Source of the DNA: Gemmatimonadota bacterium
GTDB lineage: Bacteria > Gemmatimonadota > Gemmatimonadetes > Gemmatimonadales > GWC2-71-9
DNA length: 64,000 nt
Direction: 5' to 3'
Assembly: GCA_003222135.1 (NCBI GenBank)
Contig: QHUM01000045.1
Span: 30,015-94,014 of the forward strand
Part shown: piece after piece, positions 19,845-27,497 of the stretch
How positions within the stretch are numbered: position 1 is the first letter of the stretch
How the letters are laid out: each line of letters begins with the position of its first letter
The notes under the pieces: model-generated
The model's input: the letters and a program-made list of their open reading frames with translations, nothing else
What the model was told of the DNA's origin: nothing
Database searches by the model: none
Program-made: the position numbers and the translations under genes

Positions 19845-20775
19845 CGATCTTGCCCGTGTTCGCGTTGTCGCGCATGCGCTGAAACGCCCCGGCCGCCCGC
19901 GCCGGCGGGAACACCGAGTCGATCGTCACGCGCAGGGTCCCGGTGTCGAACGCCGGCAGGATGTCCCGCCGGAACTGCGCAACCAGCGCGGCTTTCTCCG
20001 TGCGGCTGCGCGCCCGCAGGGTGGAGCCGATGAGTCGCGCGCGCTTCCGCATGAGCAGGGAGAGATCGAGGGCTGCGCCGGCCCCGCCCAGCGTGGCGAT
20101 GCTGATGATCCGGCCCCCGGAAGCCAGCACGGCGAGATCTCCCGGCAGCGTCGCGGCGCCGATCGGATCGAGCACGACGGCCACGCTGTCCTGGCCCCAG
20201 TGCCGCTCGATCTCCGTCACCGCGTCGGGGCCGAGCAGCGCCAAGTCGGCGCCCGCCGCCGCCAGCGCGACAAGTTTGCCCGCCGTGCGCGTGGTAGCCG
20301 CCACCCGGGCGCCGACGAGTTTCGCCAATTGGATCGCGGCCAGCCCCACGCTGGACGCGCCCGCGTGGATGAGCACGCCGTCACCAGACGAGACGCCGCC
20401 CTCCACCACCAGGTTCACGAAGGCGGTCAGGAAGGCTTCCGGGATGCCCGCCGCGGCCACGAGATCGAGCTCGGGCGGCGCGCGGAACACCTGCCCACGC
20501 GGCGCGGCGACGTACTCGGCGTGCCCCCCGCCGGCGAGCAGCGCGCACACCCGCTCGTCCGAGCCCGGCAGCGTTCCCGCGACCTCGAGCCCGAGGATCT
20601 CGGGCTCTCCGGGCGGGGGGGGATAGTGTCCCGCGATTTGCCAGAGGTCGGCGCGGTTGAGGCCTGAGGCTGCCACCCGCACCAGCACTTCCCCTGCCTG
20701 CGGTACGGGGGGATCGATCTCCCGAAGCTCGCTGAGATAGCGGCCGTCGCGCTCCGTCACATGCAGGTGTTTCAT
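19828..20775 (-). CDS. NAD(P)H-quinone oxidoreductase, zinc-type MDR family (PIG3-like)
   Basis: 315 residues of the medium-chain dehydrogenase/quinone reductase fold. The N-terminal GroES-like domain contains GLNRADLWQIAGHYPPPPG, typical of the PIG3/QOR group, and the Rossmann domain has the AxxGxxG-like nucleotide motif HAGASSVGLAAIQLAK. The structural and catalytic zinc cysteines of true alcohol dehydrogenases are missing, as expected for quinone reductases. It reduces quinones or enals with NADPH. Divergent from tag across a repeat-containing intergenic region. Confidence 0.9.
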   Translation of the reverse strand: MKHLHVTERDGRYLSELREIDPPVPQAGEVLVRVAASGLNRADLWQIAGHYPPPPGEPEILGLEVAGTLPGSDERVCALLAGGGHAEYVAAPRGQVFRAPPELDLVAAAGIPEAFLTAFVNLVVEGGVSSGDGVLIHAGASSVGLAAIQLAKLVGARVAATTRTAGKLVALAAAGADLALLGPDAVTEIERHWGQDSVAVVLDPIGAATLPGDLAVLASGGRIISIATLGGAGAALDLSLLMRKRARLIGSTLRARSRTEKAALVAQFRRDILPAFDTGTLRVTIDSVFPPARAAGAFQRMRDNANTGKIVIDWR

Positions 20776-20795
20776 GACGCCTTCGCGTGACGCCT

Positions 20796-20846
20796 TTCGT
20801 GCTACGGTTTCGTGCTACGCCTTCGTGCTACGGTTTTCGTGCTACG
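20796..20846. repeat. Four tandem copies of ttcgtgctacg between divergent genes
   Basis: The 11-mer ttcgtgctacg occurs exactly at 20796-20806, 20809-20819, 20822-20832 and 20836-20846, a spacing of 13, 13 and 14 bases. It sits in the 97-base gap between the quinone reductase and tag starts. The period is too long for simple slippage of a microsatellite and slightly over one helical turn, so it could be an operator array or a short dispersed repeat family. Confidence 0.85.
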
Positions 20847-20872
20847 TGTCTCAGGTTATGTTAACCGCCGCT

Positions 20873-21454
20873 ATGAAGCGACGCTGCTGGGCAGGAACCG
20901 ACGATCCGCTGATGCTGGCTTACCACGACGATGAATGGGGCGTGCCGCTGCACGGCGACCGCAAGCTGTTCGGGAAGCTCATCCTGGACGGCTTCCAGGC
21001 GGGCCTGTCGTGGGCGGTGATCCTGCACAAGCGGGCGCGGTTCCTGGAGGCCTTCGACGGGTTCGACCCGGAGCGCATGGCACGCTACAACGCGCAGAAG
21101 ATCGCCCAGCTGCTCCGGGACCCCGGGATCGTGCGCAACCGGCAGAAAGTGCGGGCCGCCGTGTCGAACGCGCGCGCGTTTCTCGACCTGGTCGAGCGCG
21201 ACCGCTCGTTCGACGCGTTGCTGTGGAGCTTCGTGGGAGGTGCGCCGAAGCAATACCGCCGCCGCAGCCTGCGCGACCTCCCGGCCCGCTCCCGCGAATC
21301 GGACCGGATGAGCGCCGCGCTCGTCCAGCGCGGCTTCCGGTTCGTCGGACCCACGATCTGCTACGCGTTCATGCAAGCGGTGGGAATGGTGAACGACCAT
21401 CTCGTGACGTGCTACCGGCACGCCGAGCTGCGCCGGCTCGTGGCCGCGGGTTGA
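20873..21454 (+). CDS. tag: DNA-3-methyladenine glycosylase I
   Basis: 193 residues, the normal Tag length. The N-terminus KRRCWAGTDDPLMLAYHDDEWG, the QAGLSW segment and the C-terminal GFRFVGPTICYAFMQAVGMVNDH are diagnostic. Zinc ligands are in place: Cys5, His18, and the C-terminal His and Cys of NDHLVTC. It excises 3-methyladenine from alkylated DNA in base excision repair. ATG 20873 gives the canonical start; ATG 20858 would add five residues. No other DNA repair gene is adjacent. Confidence 0.95.
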   Translation: MKRRCWAGTDDPLMLAYHDDEWGVPLHGDRKLFGKLILDGFQAGLSWAVILHKRARFLEAFDGFDPERMARYNAQKIAQLLRDPGIVRNRQKVRAAVSNARAFLDLVERDRSFDALLWSFVGGAPKQYRRRSLRDLPARSRESDRMSAALVQRGFRFVGPTICYAFMQAVGMVNDHLVTCYRHAELRRLVAAG

Positions 21455-21550
21455 TTCCGGCGTCCGGTCCGCGACCCGCCCGCTCGTGCGAGAGCCCGCG
21501 CAAGGGTAGCTTGCTTGATGACGACGTACCACACCCCAAGGAGTGATCCG

Positions 21551-21796
21551 ATGGCACCGGTTTCGCTGGAGCGCTTCATCAAGCAGCTGGACGCGCTGAA
21601 AACGGAAATGGACGCGGGACAGCTGAAGACGAGCGAGTACGATCAGCGTCTCGCCCGGGCGATCCGGGAGCTGCGGGAGCAGAAGCTGGACGCCGACCGC
21701 GGCGCCGTCGCGCAGGCTCTCACCGACGCGTTGCAGCGCGGCATCATCACGCCCACCGTCAAGGGACACATCGAAAAGCGCTTGGGGTTGGTGTAG
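21551..21796 (+). CDS. Small charged helical protein, unknown function
   Basis: 81 residues, almost entirely helix-forming and highly charged (KQLDALKTEMDAGQLKTSEY, LARAIRELREQKLD), ending in GHIEKRLGLV. A strong AAGGAG ribosome site 7-8 bases before ATG 21551 supports expression and decides the start. No known domain recognised; size and composition suggest a small coiled-coil or helical-bundle adaptor. It ends 6 bases before the convergent end of the TPR gene. Confidence 0.7.
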   Translation: MAPVSLERFIKQLDALKTEMDAGQLKTSEYDQRLARAIRELREQKLDADRGAVAQALTDALQRGIITPTVKGHIEKRLGLV

Positions 21797-21802
21797 CCCG
21801 AG

Positions 21803-23098
21803 CTACGCCGTCATTTTTTCCAACTCCGCCTCCACGCGGCGGCGGTCGGCGGCATCCCCAGCGCTGCCATACAGCTCCCGAGCACGCTCCAGGTACGCGC
21901 GGGCCTCTTCGCGCTGGCCCAGGCGCTCACGGAACAAGCCGTACTCGACGTACACCTGGGCTTCGGTGGTGGGGGAGGGCTCGAGCATGCGACTCAGCTC
22001 GATCGCCTGCTCGAAGAAGACGAACCCCGTTTCGTCCAGCTGCCGGCCCCGCAACTTCCCCATCAGCGTGTAGATCTGTACCAGGCGGCTCGTGAGGTTG
22101 CCCCCGATCGCCACCTGCTCGGCACGTCGCATCTCCTCCTCGCCGTCCAGGAAGCGCCCCGCCTCGAGGTGCAGCTCGGCGAGGTTCAAGCGAATCGAGA
22201 CTTCGAGCCCGGCGTCGCGCGGGGCGCGTTGCAGCCACGCGAGCGCCTCCCGGTACGCCCCCGACGCCACCTGGGAACGGCCCAGCTGCGCTTCGAGCTG
22301 CCCCTGCGTGTTCAGGAGCTCGGGCATCTCCTCGGCGGCCTCGACAGCGTCGAAGCATTCCCGCGCCCGGCGCAGATGCTCACCGGCGACCGTCGGGTCC
22401 CCTTGATGGCGCGCCAGCACGCCGAGGTGCCGCTCGAGTCGGCCGATCTGCCGCTGGTCGCCGCCCGCGGTCGCGAGCCGCAGCCCGCGGGCGTACCACG
22501 CCTGGGCGCCCGTCCATTGGCTCTGGGCGAGCGCCGCGTCGCCCAAACCCTCGCACGCCGCGATGGCACCCGTCTGATCGAACTCGGCTTCCGCAATCGC
22601 CAGCGCCCGCTGGAAGTGACGGGCACCCTCCGCGTATTGACCCAATCGGAGAAACAGCTCCCCGAGCGAGCGGAGCGACTCCACCTCGGGGCGCCGGTCC
22701 TGCAGGGCCTGGGAGATCCGCAGCGCGACGTCGTACCACGCCCGTGCCTGGCTGAGCCGGGCGACGCGCTCTTCGCCACGGCCGGCGCGGACCAGCGCCG
22801 CGACCGCCCCGGCCCCATCTCCCCGCTGCTGGCATTCGAGCGCCTCGACGTACGCCCGATACAGCGTCTGGAGATGCTCCGTGATCACGTGGAACGCCTG
22901 CGGCATGTGGTGCCGCAGCTCCTCCGGCTGGACGCCGCGTTTGCCGAGCGTGAGATACGGGCCGGAGCTCGACCACAACGCGCGCTCGTCGGGCCGCGAG
23001 ATCGAGACGAGCAGGGCCCGCAACGGGCCGAGCGCTTCGATATCGGGAAGCAGTGCGAGGGCCTTTTCGACCCGCACCGGCGGCAGCGGGGGCGTCAC
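21803..23098 (-). CDS. TPR-repeat protein, last gene of the stressosome/sigma-54 operon
   Basis: 431 residues dominated by tetratricopeptide-like repeats (LRSLGELFLRLGQYAEGARH, LLNTQGQLEAQLGRSQVASG, LNLAELHLEAGRFLDGEEEM, YVEYGLFRERLGQREEARAY), with a short unrelated head (LLPDIEALGPLRALLVSISRP). A soluble protein-protein interaction scaffold. Start is a GTG at 23098 that overlaps the stop of the activator gene (GTGA), so translation is coupled. Possibly a partner that senses or holds the adjacent enhancer-binding protein, which lacks a working receiver; this is inference from position only. Confidence 0.82.
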   Translation of the reverse strand: MTPPLPPVRVEKALALLPDIEALGPLRALLVSISRPDERALWSSSGPYLTLGKRGVQPEELRHHMPQAFHVITEHLQTLYRAYVEALECQQRGDGAGAVAALVRAGRGEERVARLSQARAWYDVALRISQALQDRRPEVESLRSLGELFLRLGQYAEGARHFQRALAIAEAEFDQTGAIAACEGLGDAALAQSQWTGAQAWYARGLRLATAGGDQRQIGRLERHLGVLARHQGDPTVAGEHLRRARECFDAVEAAEEMPELLNTQGQLEAQLGRSQVASGAYREALAWLQRAPRDAGLEVSIRLNLAELHLEAGRFLDGEEEMRRAEQVAIGGNLTSRLVQIYTLMGKLRGRQLDETGFVFFEQAIELSRMLEPSPTTEAQVYVEYGLFRERLGQREEARAYLERARELYGSAGDAADRRRVEAELEKMTA

Positions 23099-24513
23099 AG
23101 GCCGTACTCCTTCATCTTCCGCGTGAGCGTATTGCGGTGGATCCCGAGGATCTCCGCCGCCGCACCGATCTGGCCGTTGGTGTGCGTGAGCACGCGCGTG
23201 ATGTGCCGCGCCTCGACTTCCGCGAGCGTCAGCAGCGCACCCTCCGGCCGGTCGGGGAGTGTCGCTTCTTCCCCGCGAAACTCCTCCGGGAGGTGCTCGG
23301 CGCGCAGCACGTCGTCGGTGGCCACGATCACCGCCCGCTCGATGACGTTGCGCAGCTCGCGGACGTTCCCGACCCACGCGTGGTTACGCAGCAGCTCGAG
23401 CGCCCGATCCGAAATCGCGTGGATCTGTTTCCCGTACCGCTCGGCGAACTGACGGACGAAGTACGCCGTGAGGAGGAGGAGATCGTCCCCGCGCTCCCCG
23501 AGGCGCGGCAGACGGATCTGGACGACGGCCAACCGATAATACAGGTCTTCGCGAAACCGGCCCTGCTTGATCGCTTCCTTGAGATCGCGGTTCGTCGCCG
23601 CGATCAGACGGACGTCGACGGGAATCGTGTCCGTGCCGCCCACGCGCTCGATCTCCCGCTCCTGGACCGCCCGCAGGATCTTGGCCTGCAGCGCGAGGCT
23701 CATGTCCGCGATCTCGTCGAGGAACAATGTGCCGCCACCGGCCTGCTCGAACCGACCAACCTTGCGCATCACCGCCCCGGTGAACGCGCCTTTCTCGTGC
23801 CCGAACAGCTCGCTTTCAAGCAGGTTCTCGGGAATCGCGGCGCAGTTGACGGCGACGAACGCTCCCGACGACACCGGCCCGTTGACGTGGACGGCGCGGG
23901 CCACCACTTCCTTGCCGGTGCCCGACTCGCCTTGCACGAGCACGGTGGCCGTGCTCGGGGCGACCCGTGCGATCAGCTTGTACACGTCGAGCATCGCCGC
24001 GCTCTGGCCCACGAGCGCGTACGGTCCGACCGCGTGCGGTTCGACGGCGGGCAGCGTCACGGCCGCTTCGGTGATCGGACGCGCACGACGCAGCGCGCGC
24101 AGGAAATCCTCTCGCCGCACCGGGAGCGAGAGCACGTCGAGTACTCCCAGCTTCTCGGCACGCAGCACGAGACCCATCGACGGGCTGTGCGCCACGGCGA
24201 TCAGGCGCGGCGCGGCGGTCACGCCCCGCAGCGTATCCACCCACCAGGCGAGATCGTCGTCCGCGTGCTCGCCCAGCACGGCCACCACGACGTGCCACCG
24301 CCCGGTGCCGAGTTGACGCACGGCCCGCGGCAGGTCGGCCGCGGCCTCGATCTCGGCGCCGCCTTCCCCGACCCACTGGCGGATGCTGTGGAGCAGCCCT
24401 CCGCTGCCGCTGCCCTCGGCGCCGACGGCGAGCATCCGCAACACCTGCCGCTCCTCATCGCGCGGTGCGGCGGGGGGAGTAGCGGGAGACCCGCTTGGTA
24501 CCACTCTGGTCAT
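23095..24513 (-). CDS. Sigma-54 enhancer-binding protein with degenerate receiver
   Basis: 472 residues. Residues 25-145 look like a response-regulator fold (MLAVGAEGSG, HVVVAVLGEH, PRLIAVAHSPS, VLDVLSLPVRREDF) but have no acidic pair and no phosphorylatable Asp; the expected site reads VVAVLGEH. The AAA+ domain has Walker A GESGTGKE (195-202), the sigma-54 contact loop GAFTGA (242-247), LFLDEIADM and the R-finger region. The C-terminus is a Fis-type HTH (GQIGAAAEILGIHRNTLTRKMKEYGL). It would remodel sigma-54 holoenzyme, but control cannot be by phosphorylation of its own receiver. ATG 24513 overlaps the phosphatase stop (ATGA). Confidence 0.93.
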   Translation of the reverse strand: MTRVVPSGSPATPPAAPRDEERQVLRMLAVGAEGSGSGGLLHSIRQWVGEGGAEIEAAADLPRAVRQLGTGRWHVVVAVLGEHADDDLAWWVDTLRGVTAAPRLIAVAHSPSMGLVLRAEKLGVLDVLSLPVRREDFLRALRRARPITEAAVTLPAVEPHAVGPYALVGQSAAMLDVYKLIARVAPSTATVLVQGESGTGKEVVARAVHVNGPVSSGAFVAVNCAAIPENLLESELFGHEKGAFTGAVMRKVGRFEQAGGGTLFLDEIADMSLALQAKILRAVQEREIERVGGTDTIPVDVRLIAATNRDLKEAIKQGRFREDLYYRLAVVQIRLPRLGERGDDLLLLTAYFVRQFAERYGKQIHAISDRALELLRNHAWVGNVRELRNVIERAVIVATDDVLRAEHLPEEFRGEEATLPDRPEGALLTLAEVEARHITRVLTHTNGQIGAAAEILGIHRNTLTRKMKEYGL

Positions 24514-25148
24514 GCCCTGACTTGCCCGCCCCCCGCGTAGCGCGCGACCAGGACGAGCGCATCATCCGTGCCCTTGCCATACCGGGCGAGGATCTCGTCG
24601 GCGAGTTGTTGCGGGGTCGCGTCGGTCTGGAGGCCCTCGGAGAATCCGCCGCGGATGCCGTCGGTAGCGAAGATGAGGAGGTCCCCGGGCGCCATCGGCA
24701 CCACATCGGTCCGCAGCGGCGGGAGCTCGGCGCCCCCGACGATGCCGCCGCGCGTCACTAGCGAGGCGCGCGCGGGGCGCCGATTCGGCGCCGCGTGCAG
24801 CACAAGACCCTCGACGTTCCCCACGCCCAGCCAAGTGAGCGACGGCTGGACGCCGCCGAGGTAAGCGAGGCTCATCACGACCCCGCGCGAGCCCGCGAGC
24901 GCCTCATGACAGCGTCGCACGAGCGGCGATAGGGACTCCTCCGCGTACCGGTCGAGCGCCGCCACGGCCGCGCGGGCGGCGGCGGCCGCCTCCGCACCGT
25001 GCCCCAGCCCGTCCACCGCCGCGACGAGCACGCCACGCCCCACTTGCTTGACGAGATGGAGATCACCCGATTCCTTCTCGCCGGCGTGCGCCAGCGTGGC
25101 CACCCCCCAGTCGATCACGGGAGGAGCGTCCACCGACGCCTCACGCAT
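24510..25148 (-). CDS. RsbX-like PP2C/SpoIIE-family serine phosphatase
   Basis: 212 residues consisting only of a PPM-type phosphatase domain, the size of Bacillus RsbX (about 200). Metal-binding motifs are visible: VAAVDGLGHG (Asp46-Gly47), IFATDGI (Asp163) and GTDDALVLV (Asp195/Asp196). In the RsbRST paradigm RsbX strips phosphate from RsbS and RsbR to reset the stressosome. It overlaps the RsbT gene by 8 bases. An RsbU-type role is less likely because there is no N-terminal RsbT-docking domain. Confidence 0.85.
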   Translation of the reverse strand: MREASVDAPPVIDWGVATLAHAGEKESGDLHLVKQVGRGVLVAAVDGLGHGAEAAAAARAAVAALDRYAEESLSPLVRRCHEALAGSRGVVMSLAYLGGVQPSLTWLGVGNVEGLVLHAAPNRRPARASLVTRGGIVGGAELPPLRTDVVPMAPGDLLIFATDGIRGGFSEGLQTDATPQQLADEILARYGKGTDDALVLVARYAGGGQVRA

Positions 25149-25551
25149 GCCGCCGGCGCCATTTCTTCATCGTCACGGTGGTCCCCTTGCCCGGAATGGA
25201 CACGACGTCGAAGTCGTCCATCAAGCGCCGCGCCCCCGGCAGCCCCAGACCCAGCCCCCCCGATGTCGAGTACCCGTCCTGCAGCGCGCGGGCGACGTCG
25301 GGAATCCCGGGCCCCTGATCGCGCGCGACGATGATCACGCCATCGAGGTCCCCGTTCATGACCGTGCGCAGCGCGATCTCGCCCCGCTTGGCGTACATCA
25401 GGATGTTGCGGGCGATCTCGGAGATGGCAGCGGCGATGACGGTCTGGTCGCCGCTCGAGAACCCCGCCTCGGCGGCGAGCTCCCGCCCTTTCTGCCGGGC
25501 GCTGACGACATCGACGTCGGATGTGATCGGAACGAGCAGCTCTTCAGCCAC
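25141..25551 (-). CDS. rsbT: RsbT-like switch serine/threonine kinase
   Basis: 136 residues, a stand-alone GHKL (Bergerat) kinase of the RsbT/anti-sigma group. N-box EIARN (Glu45, Asn49), G1 box DQGPGI (Asp78) and G2 box STSGGLGLGLPGARRLMDDF match RsbT closely, including the glycine-rich lid. RsbT phosphorylates RsbS and RsbR upon stress, leaves the stressosome and then activates a downstream partner (RsbU in Bacillus). No RsbU-like target is in the operon. Start is a GTG at 25551, overlapping rsbS by 8 bases. Confidence 0.92.
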   Translation of the reverse strand: MAEELLVPITSDVDVVSARQKGRELAAEAGFSSGDQTVIAAAISEIARNILMYAKRGEIALRTVMNGDLDGVIIVARDQGPGIPDVARALQDGYSTSGGLGLGLPGARRLMDDFDVVSIPGKGTTVTMKKWRRRHA

Positions 25552-25939
25552 GGGTTACCCGGCCCCGCACGCGCTCGAGGCGCTCCTGGCCCTGCCGATC
25601 CAAATAGGCGAGCCCCTCCTCGAGGTCGAGCGCTGTGGAGACGCCCTTGAGTGTCAGGCCGAGCTGCACCATCGCGAACGCGACCTCGGGCTGGATGCCG
25701 ACGATCACTGTTTCGGCCCCGCGCAACCGCGCCATGTGCGCGATGTCGCGCAGCGTGCGGACGGCGAAGGAATCCATGACGTCGAGCGCGGTCACGTCGA
25801 CGATCACACCGCGGGCGCGGTACTTCCCGACGCGCTCGATCAGGGCCTCGCGTAACGCCGACAGATCGGCGTCGGTGAGCGCCGACTGGATGGACGCGAT
25901 GAGATAGAGCCCCTGCTTCAGGATCGGAACTTCCACCAC
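25544..25939 (-). CDS. rsbS: RsbS-like STAS-domain stressosome scaffold protein
   Basis: 131 residues, a single STAS domain. The segment GVIVDVTALDVMDSFAVRTL places Ser57 at the phosphoacceptor position used by RsbT. Minimal RsbS proteins form the core of the stressosome with RsbR and hold RsbT inactive. Start is a GTG at 25939. It lies 29 bases downstream of rsbR and overlaps rsbT, so stoichiometric production is likely. Confidence 0.92.
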   Translation of the reverse strand: MVEVPILKQGLYLIASIQSALTDADLSALREALIERVGKYRARGVIVDVTALDVMDSFAVRTLRDIAHMARLRGAETVIVGIQPEVAFAMVQLGLTLKGVSTALDLEEGLAYLDRQGQERLERVRGRVTRG

Positions 25940-25968
25940 GCCCTCCGTCTACGAAGTGGGGTGCGACG

Positions 25969-26880
25969 TCACGGCTTCGGGACCGGCTCTTCCAGCGGGA
26001 CGACCTTGTAGCCGAGCAGCCGCTCCGCTTCCTCGATGCCACCCTGCAGGTCGCCGACCGTGGCCATTTCGCTCAGGTCGACGCCGATGGTCACCAGCGT
26101 CTGCGCGATCTCGGGCGAGAGGCCGGTAACGATCACCGTCGCGCCCAGTAGGCGCGACGCTTCGACGGTCTGCACGAGGTGGTTCGCGACGTTCGAGTCC
26201 ATGGCCGCTACACCGGTGATGTCGATCACGACCACCTTGGCGCGGTTGGTGCGAATCGCACGCAGCAGCTGCTCCGTCAGCTGGCGCGCCCGCTGGGGGT
26301 CGATCACGCCGATGATGGGGAGAATGAGCAACCGTTCGCGTACCTGTAGCACCGGCGTGGACAGCTCGCGGATCGCCTCCTGCTGCTGCCGGATGATACG
26401 CTCGCGCTCCTGCACGAAGCCCACCGCCACGGTGTTCGCCACCCGGTTGGCCGCGGGCTCGTACGCGTCGAGAATGCGATTCAGCTTGTCGAAGTCCTCG
26501 TGGTACTTCCCGAACAGCGAGCGCGCCAGCACGTCGCGCAACAGCAACACGATACCGACCACCTCGTGCGTCTCGACGCCGCGCGGAATGATACGCTCCG
26601 ACAGGTTGCGGGCGTACGCCTGCAACGCCTCGAATGTCCCTGTCTCGAGCGCTTCCACGTAGTTGTCGTACACCGAGGTCGCTTCGGCGAAGATTTCCTC
26701 CTCCGTCATGGCCGTGAGGAGCTGCGCCCGCGTGATGCGGCGTGCCCACTCTTCGCGCAGCTGCGTCCGATTCTGGCGAAGGTGCGCGACCAGCTCACGC
26801 AGCAGCGCCGCAGTGGACTCCGACTGGGCCTGCGGATCGAGCGGCGACGGGGCCTGGGGGTCCTTCCCTTTTGCAGCCAT
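25969..26880 (-). CDS. rsbR: RsbR-like stressosome sensor (N-terminal helical domain + STAS)
   Basis: 303 residues. Residues 20-165 are an all-helical RsbR-type N-terminal domain (LREEWARRIT, RGVETHEVVGIVLLLRDVLARSL), not a globin or LOV domain, so the signal is unknown. The linker and STAS domain (about 170-290) start with ELSTPVLQVRERLLILPIIG. Ser229 in DITGVAAMDSN and Thr261 in SPEIAQTLV match the two RsbT-phosphorylated Thr positions of B. subtilis RsbR. First gene of the operon. An AAGGA ribosome site lies about 9 bases before ATG 26880, and the -24/-12 element is about 40 bases upstream. Confidence 0.92.
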   Translation of the reverse strand: MAAKGKDPQAPSPLDPQAQSESTAALLRELVAHLRQNRTQLREEWARRITRAQLLTAMTEEEIFAEATSVYDNYVEALETGTFEALQAYARNLSERIIPRGVETHEVVGIVLLLRDVLARSLFGKYHEDFDKLNRILDAYEPAANRVANTVAVGFVQERERIIRQQQEAIRELSTPVLQVRERLLILPIIGVIDPQRARQLTEQLLRAIRTNRAKVVVIDITGVAAMDSNVANHLVQTVEASRLLGATVIVTGLSPEIAQTLVTIGVDLSEMATVGDLQGGIEEAERLLGYKVVPLEEPVPKP

Positions 26881-26921
26881 GGCGGCGAATCCTTGAGGTT
26901 GGAATGTTGCCGCGGCGCAAC

Positions 26922-26937
26922 AGCAAGGCTAGTGCCA
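26922..26937 (-). promoter_or_regulatory. Sigma-54 (-24/-12) promoter of the stressosome operon
   Basis: Read on the minus strand the sequence is TGGCACTAGCCTTGCT. It matches TGGCAC-N5-TTGC at every fixed position, with the favoured T after it. With GC at -13/-12, transcription would start near 26912 and leave a leader of about 32 bases containing the AAGGA ribosome site. This makes the whole rsbR-to-TPR operon dependent on sigma-54, and it encodes a sigma-54 activator, so autoregulation is likely. Confidence 0.8.
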
Positions 26938-27497
26938 AAATACCGCCCACGATGAGGCGGCGTATGCTATTGCCGGGAAAGATGTTGGAAAGGTGCGGCG
27001 CCGCGTCCTGCGGCGTCAGCGCAGCATATTGGGGCGACAAATGACTCGCCGCCGCACCGAAAGAGGGCGTGGGAAGTCGGGCCACCATGGGGGCCCCACC
27101 CCGCTCTCACGTAGGAGGGACGCAATCCGCGCATGGTCAACTCGTCGGCCCGATCTCCCCGGTGTTGCCACCTCCCTCGCACATCGGATGCCGACTCGTA
27201 GAAAGAGCAAGTGGGATGCCATGACGCGCGGGTCGCGGATTCGCAGCAACGAGGAAACGGTTGTGGGCGTGACGCAGCGGGCGGACGCCGCGGGGAGCGG
27301 CGTGCGGTCCACTCCCCGCGGGCATTGGAATTCCTTCAGCGGCATACCTCCTTGTGTTATGAAATCCTCTGCCCGGTCAGCTCGACCGGCGCACAGCCTG
27401 CAGCGGCTCCCCCACAGCGGCGCTGGCCACCGCGCTTCCGACCGCGCCTCGTGGAGTCCGCGATGCTCCTCAGCAACGCATATCTCGCACCACAAAC
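26938..27497. other. Non-coding stretch between wecB and the rsb operon
   Basis: About 560 bases without a convincing gene. On the minus strand an ideal AAGGAGGT abuts an ATG (about 27351) opening a frame MPLKEFQCPRGVDRT..., whose first residues recall FmdB-type zinc-ribbon proteins (MPxYEYxCxxC). The second Cys is missing, and the rest is Arg-rich and shadow-like, ending at 27016, so it is at best a relic. No tRNA fold or repeat array was found. Enhancer sites for the sigma-54 promoter should lie here, but I cannot define them. Confidence 0.5.

Noticed and set aside
27016..27351. MPLKEFQC... frame with a perfect AAGGAGGT before it, resembling FmdB zinc-ribbon proteins
   Set aside because: The Shine-Dalgarno is directly next to the ATG (too close), the second CxxC is missing and the remainder is shadow-like. 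At most a relic, so not listed as a gene.
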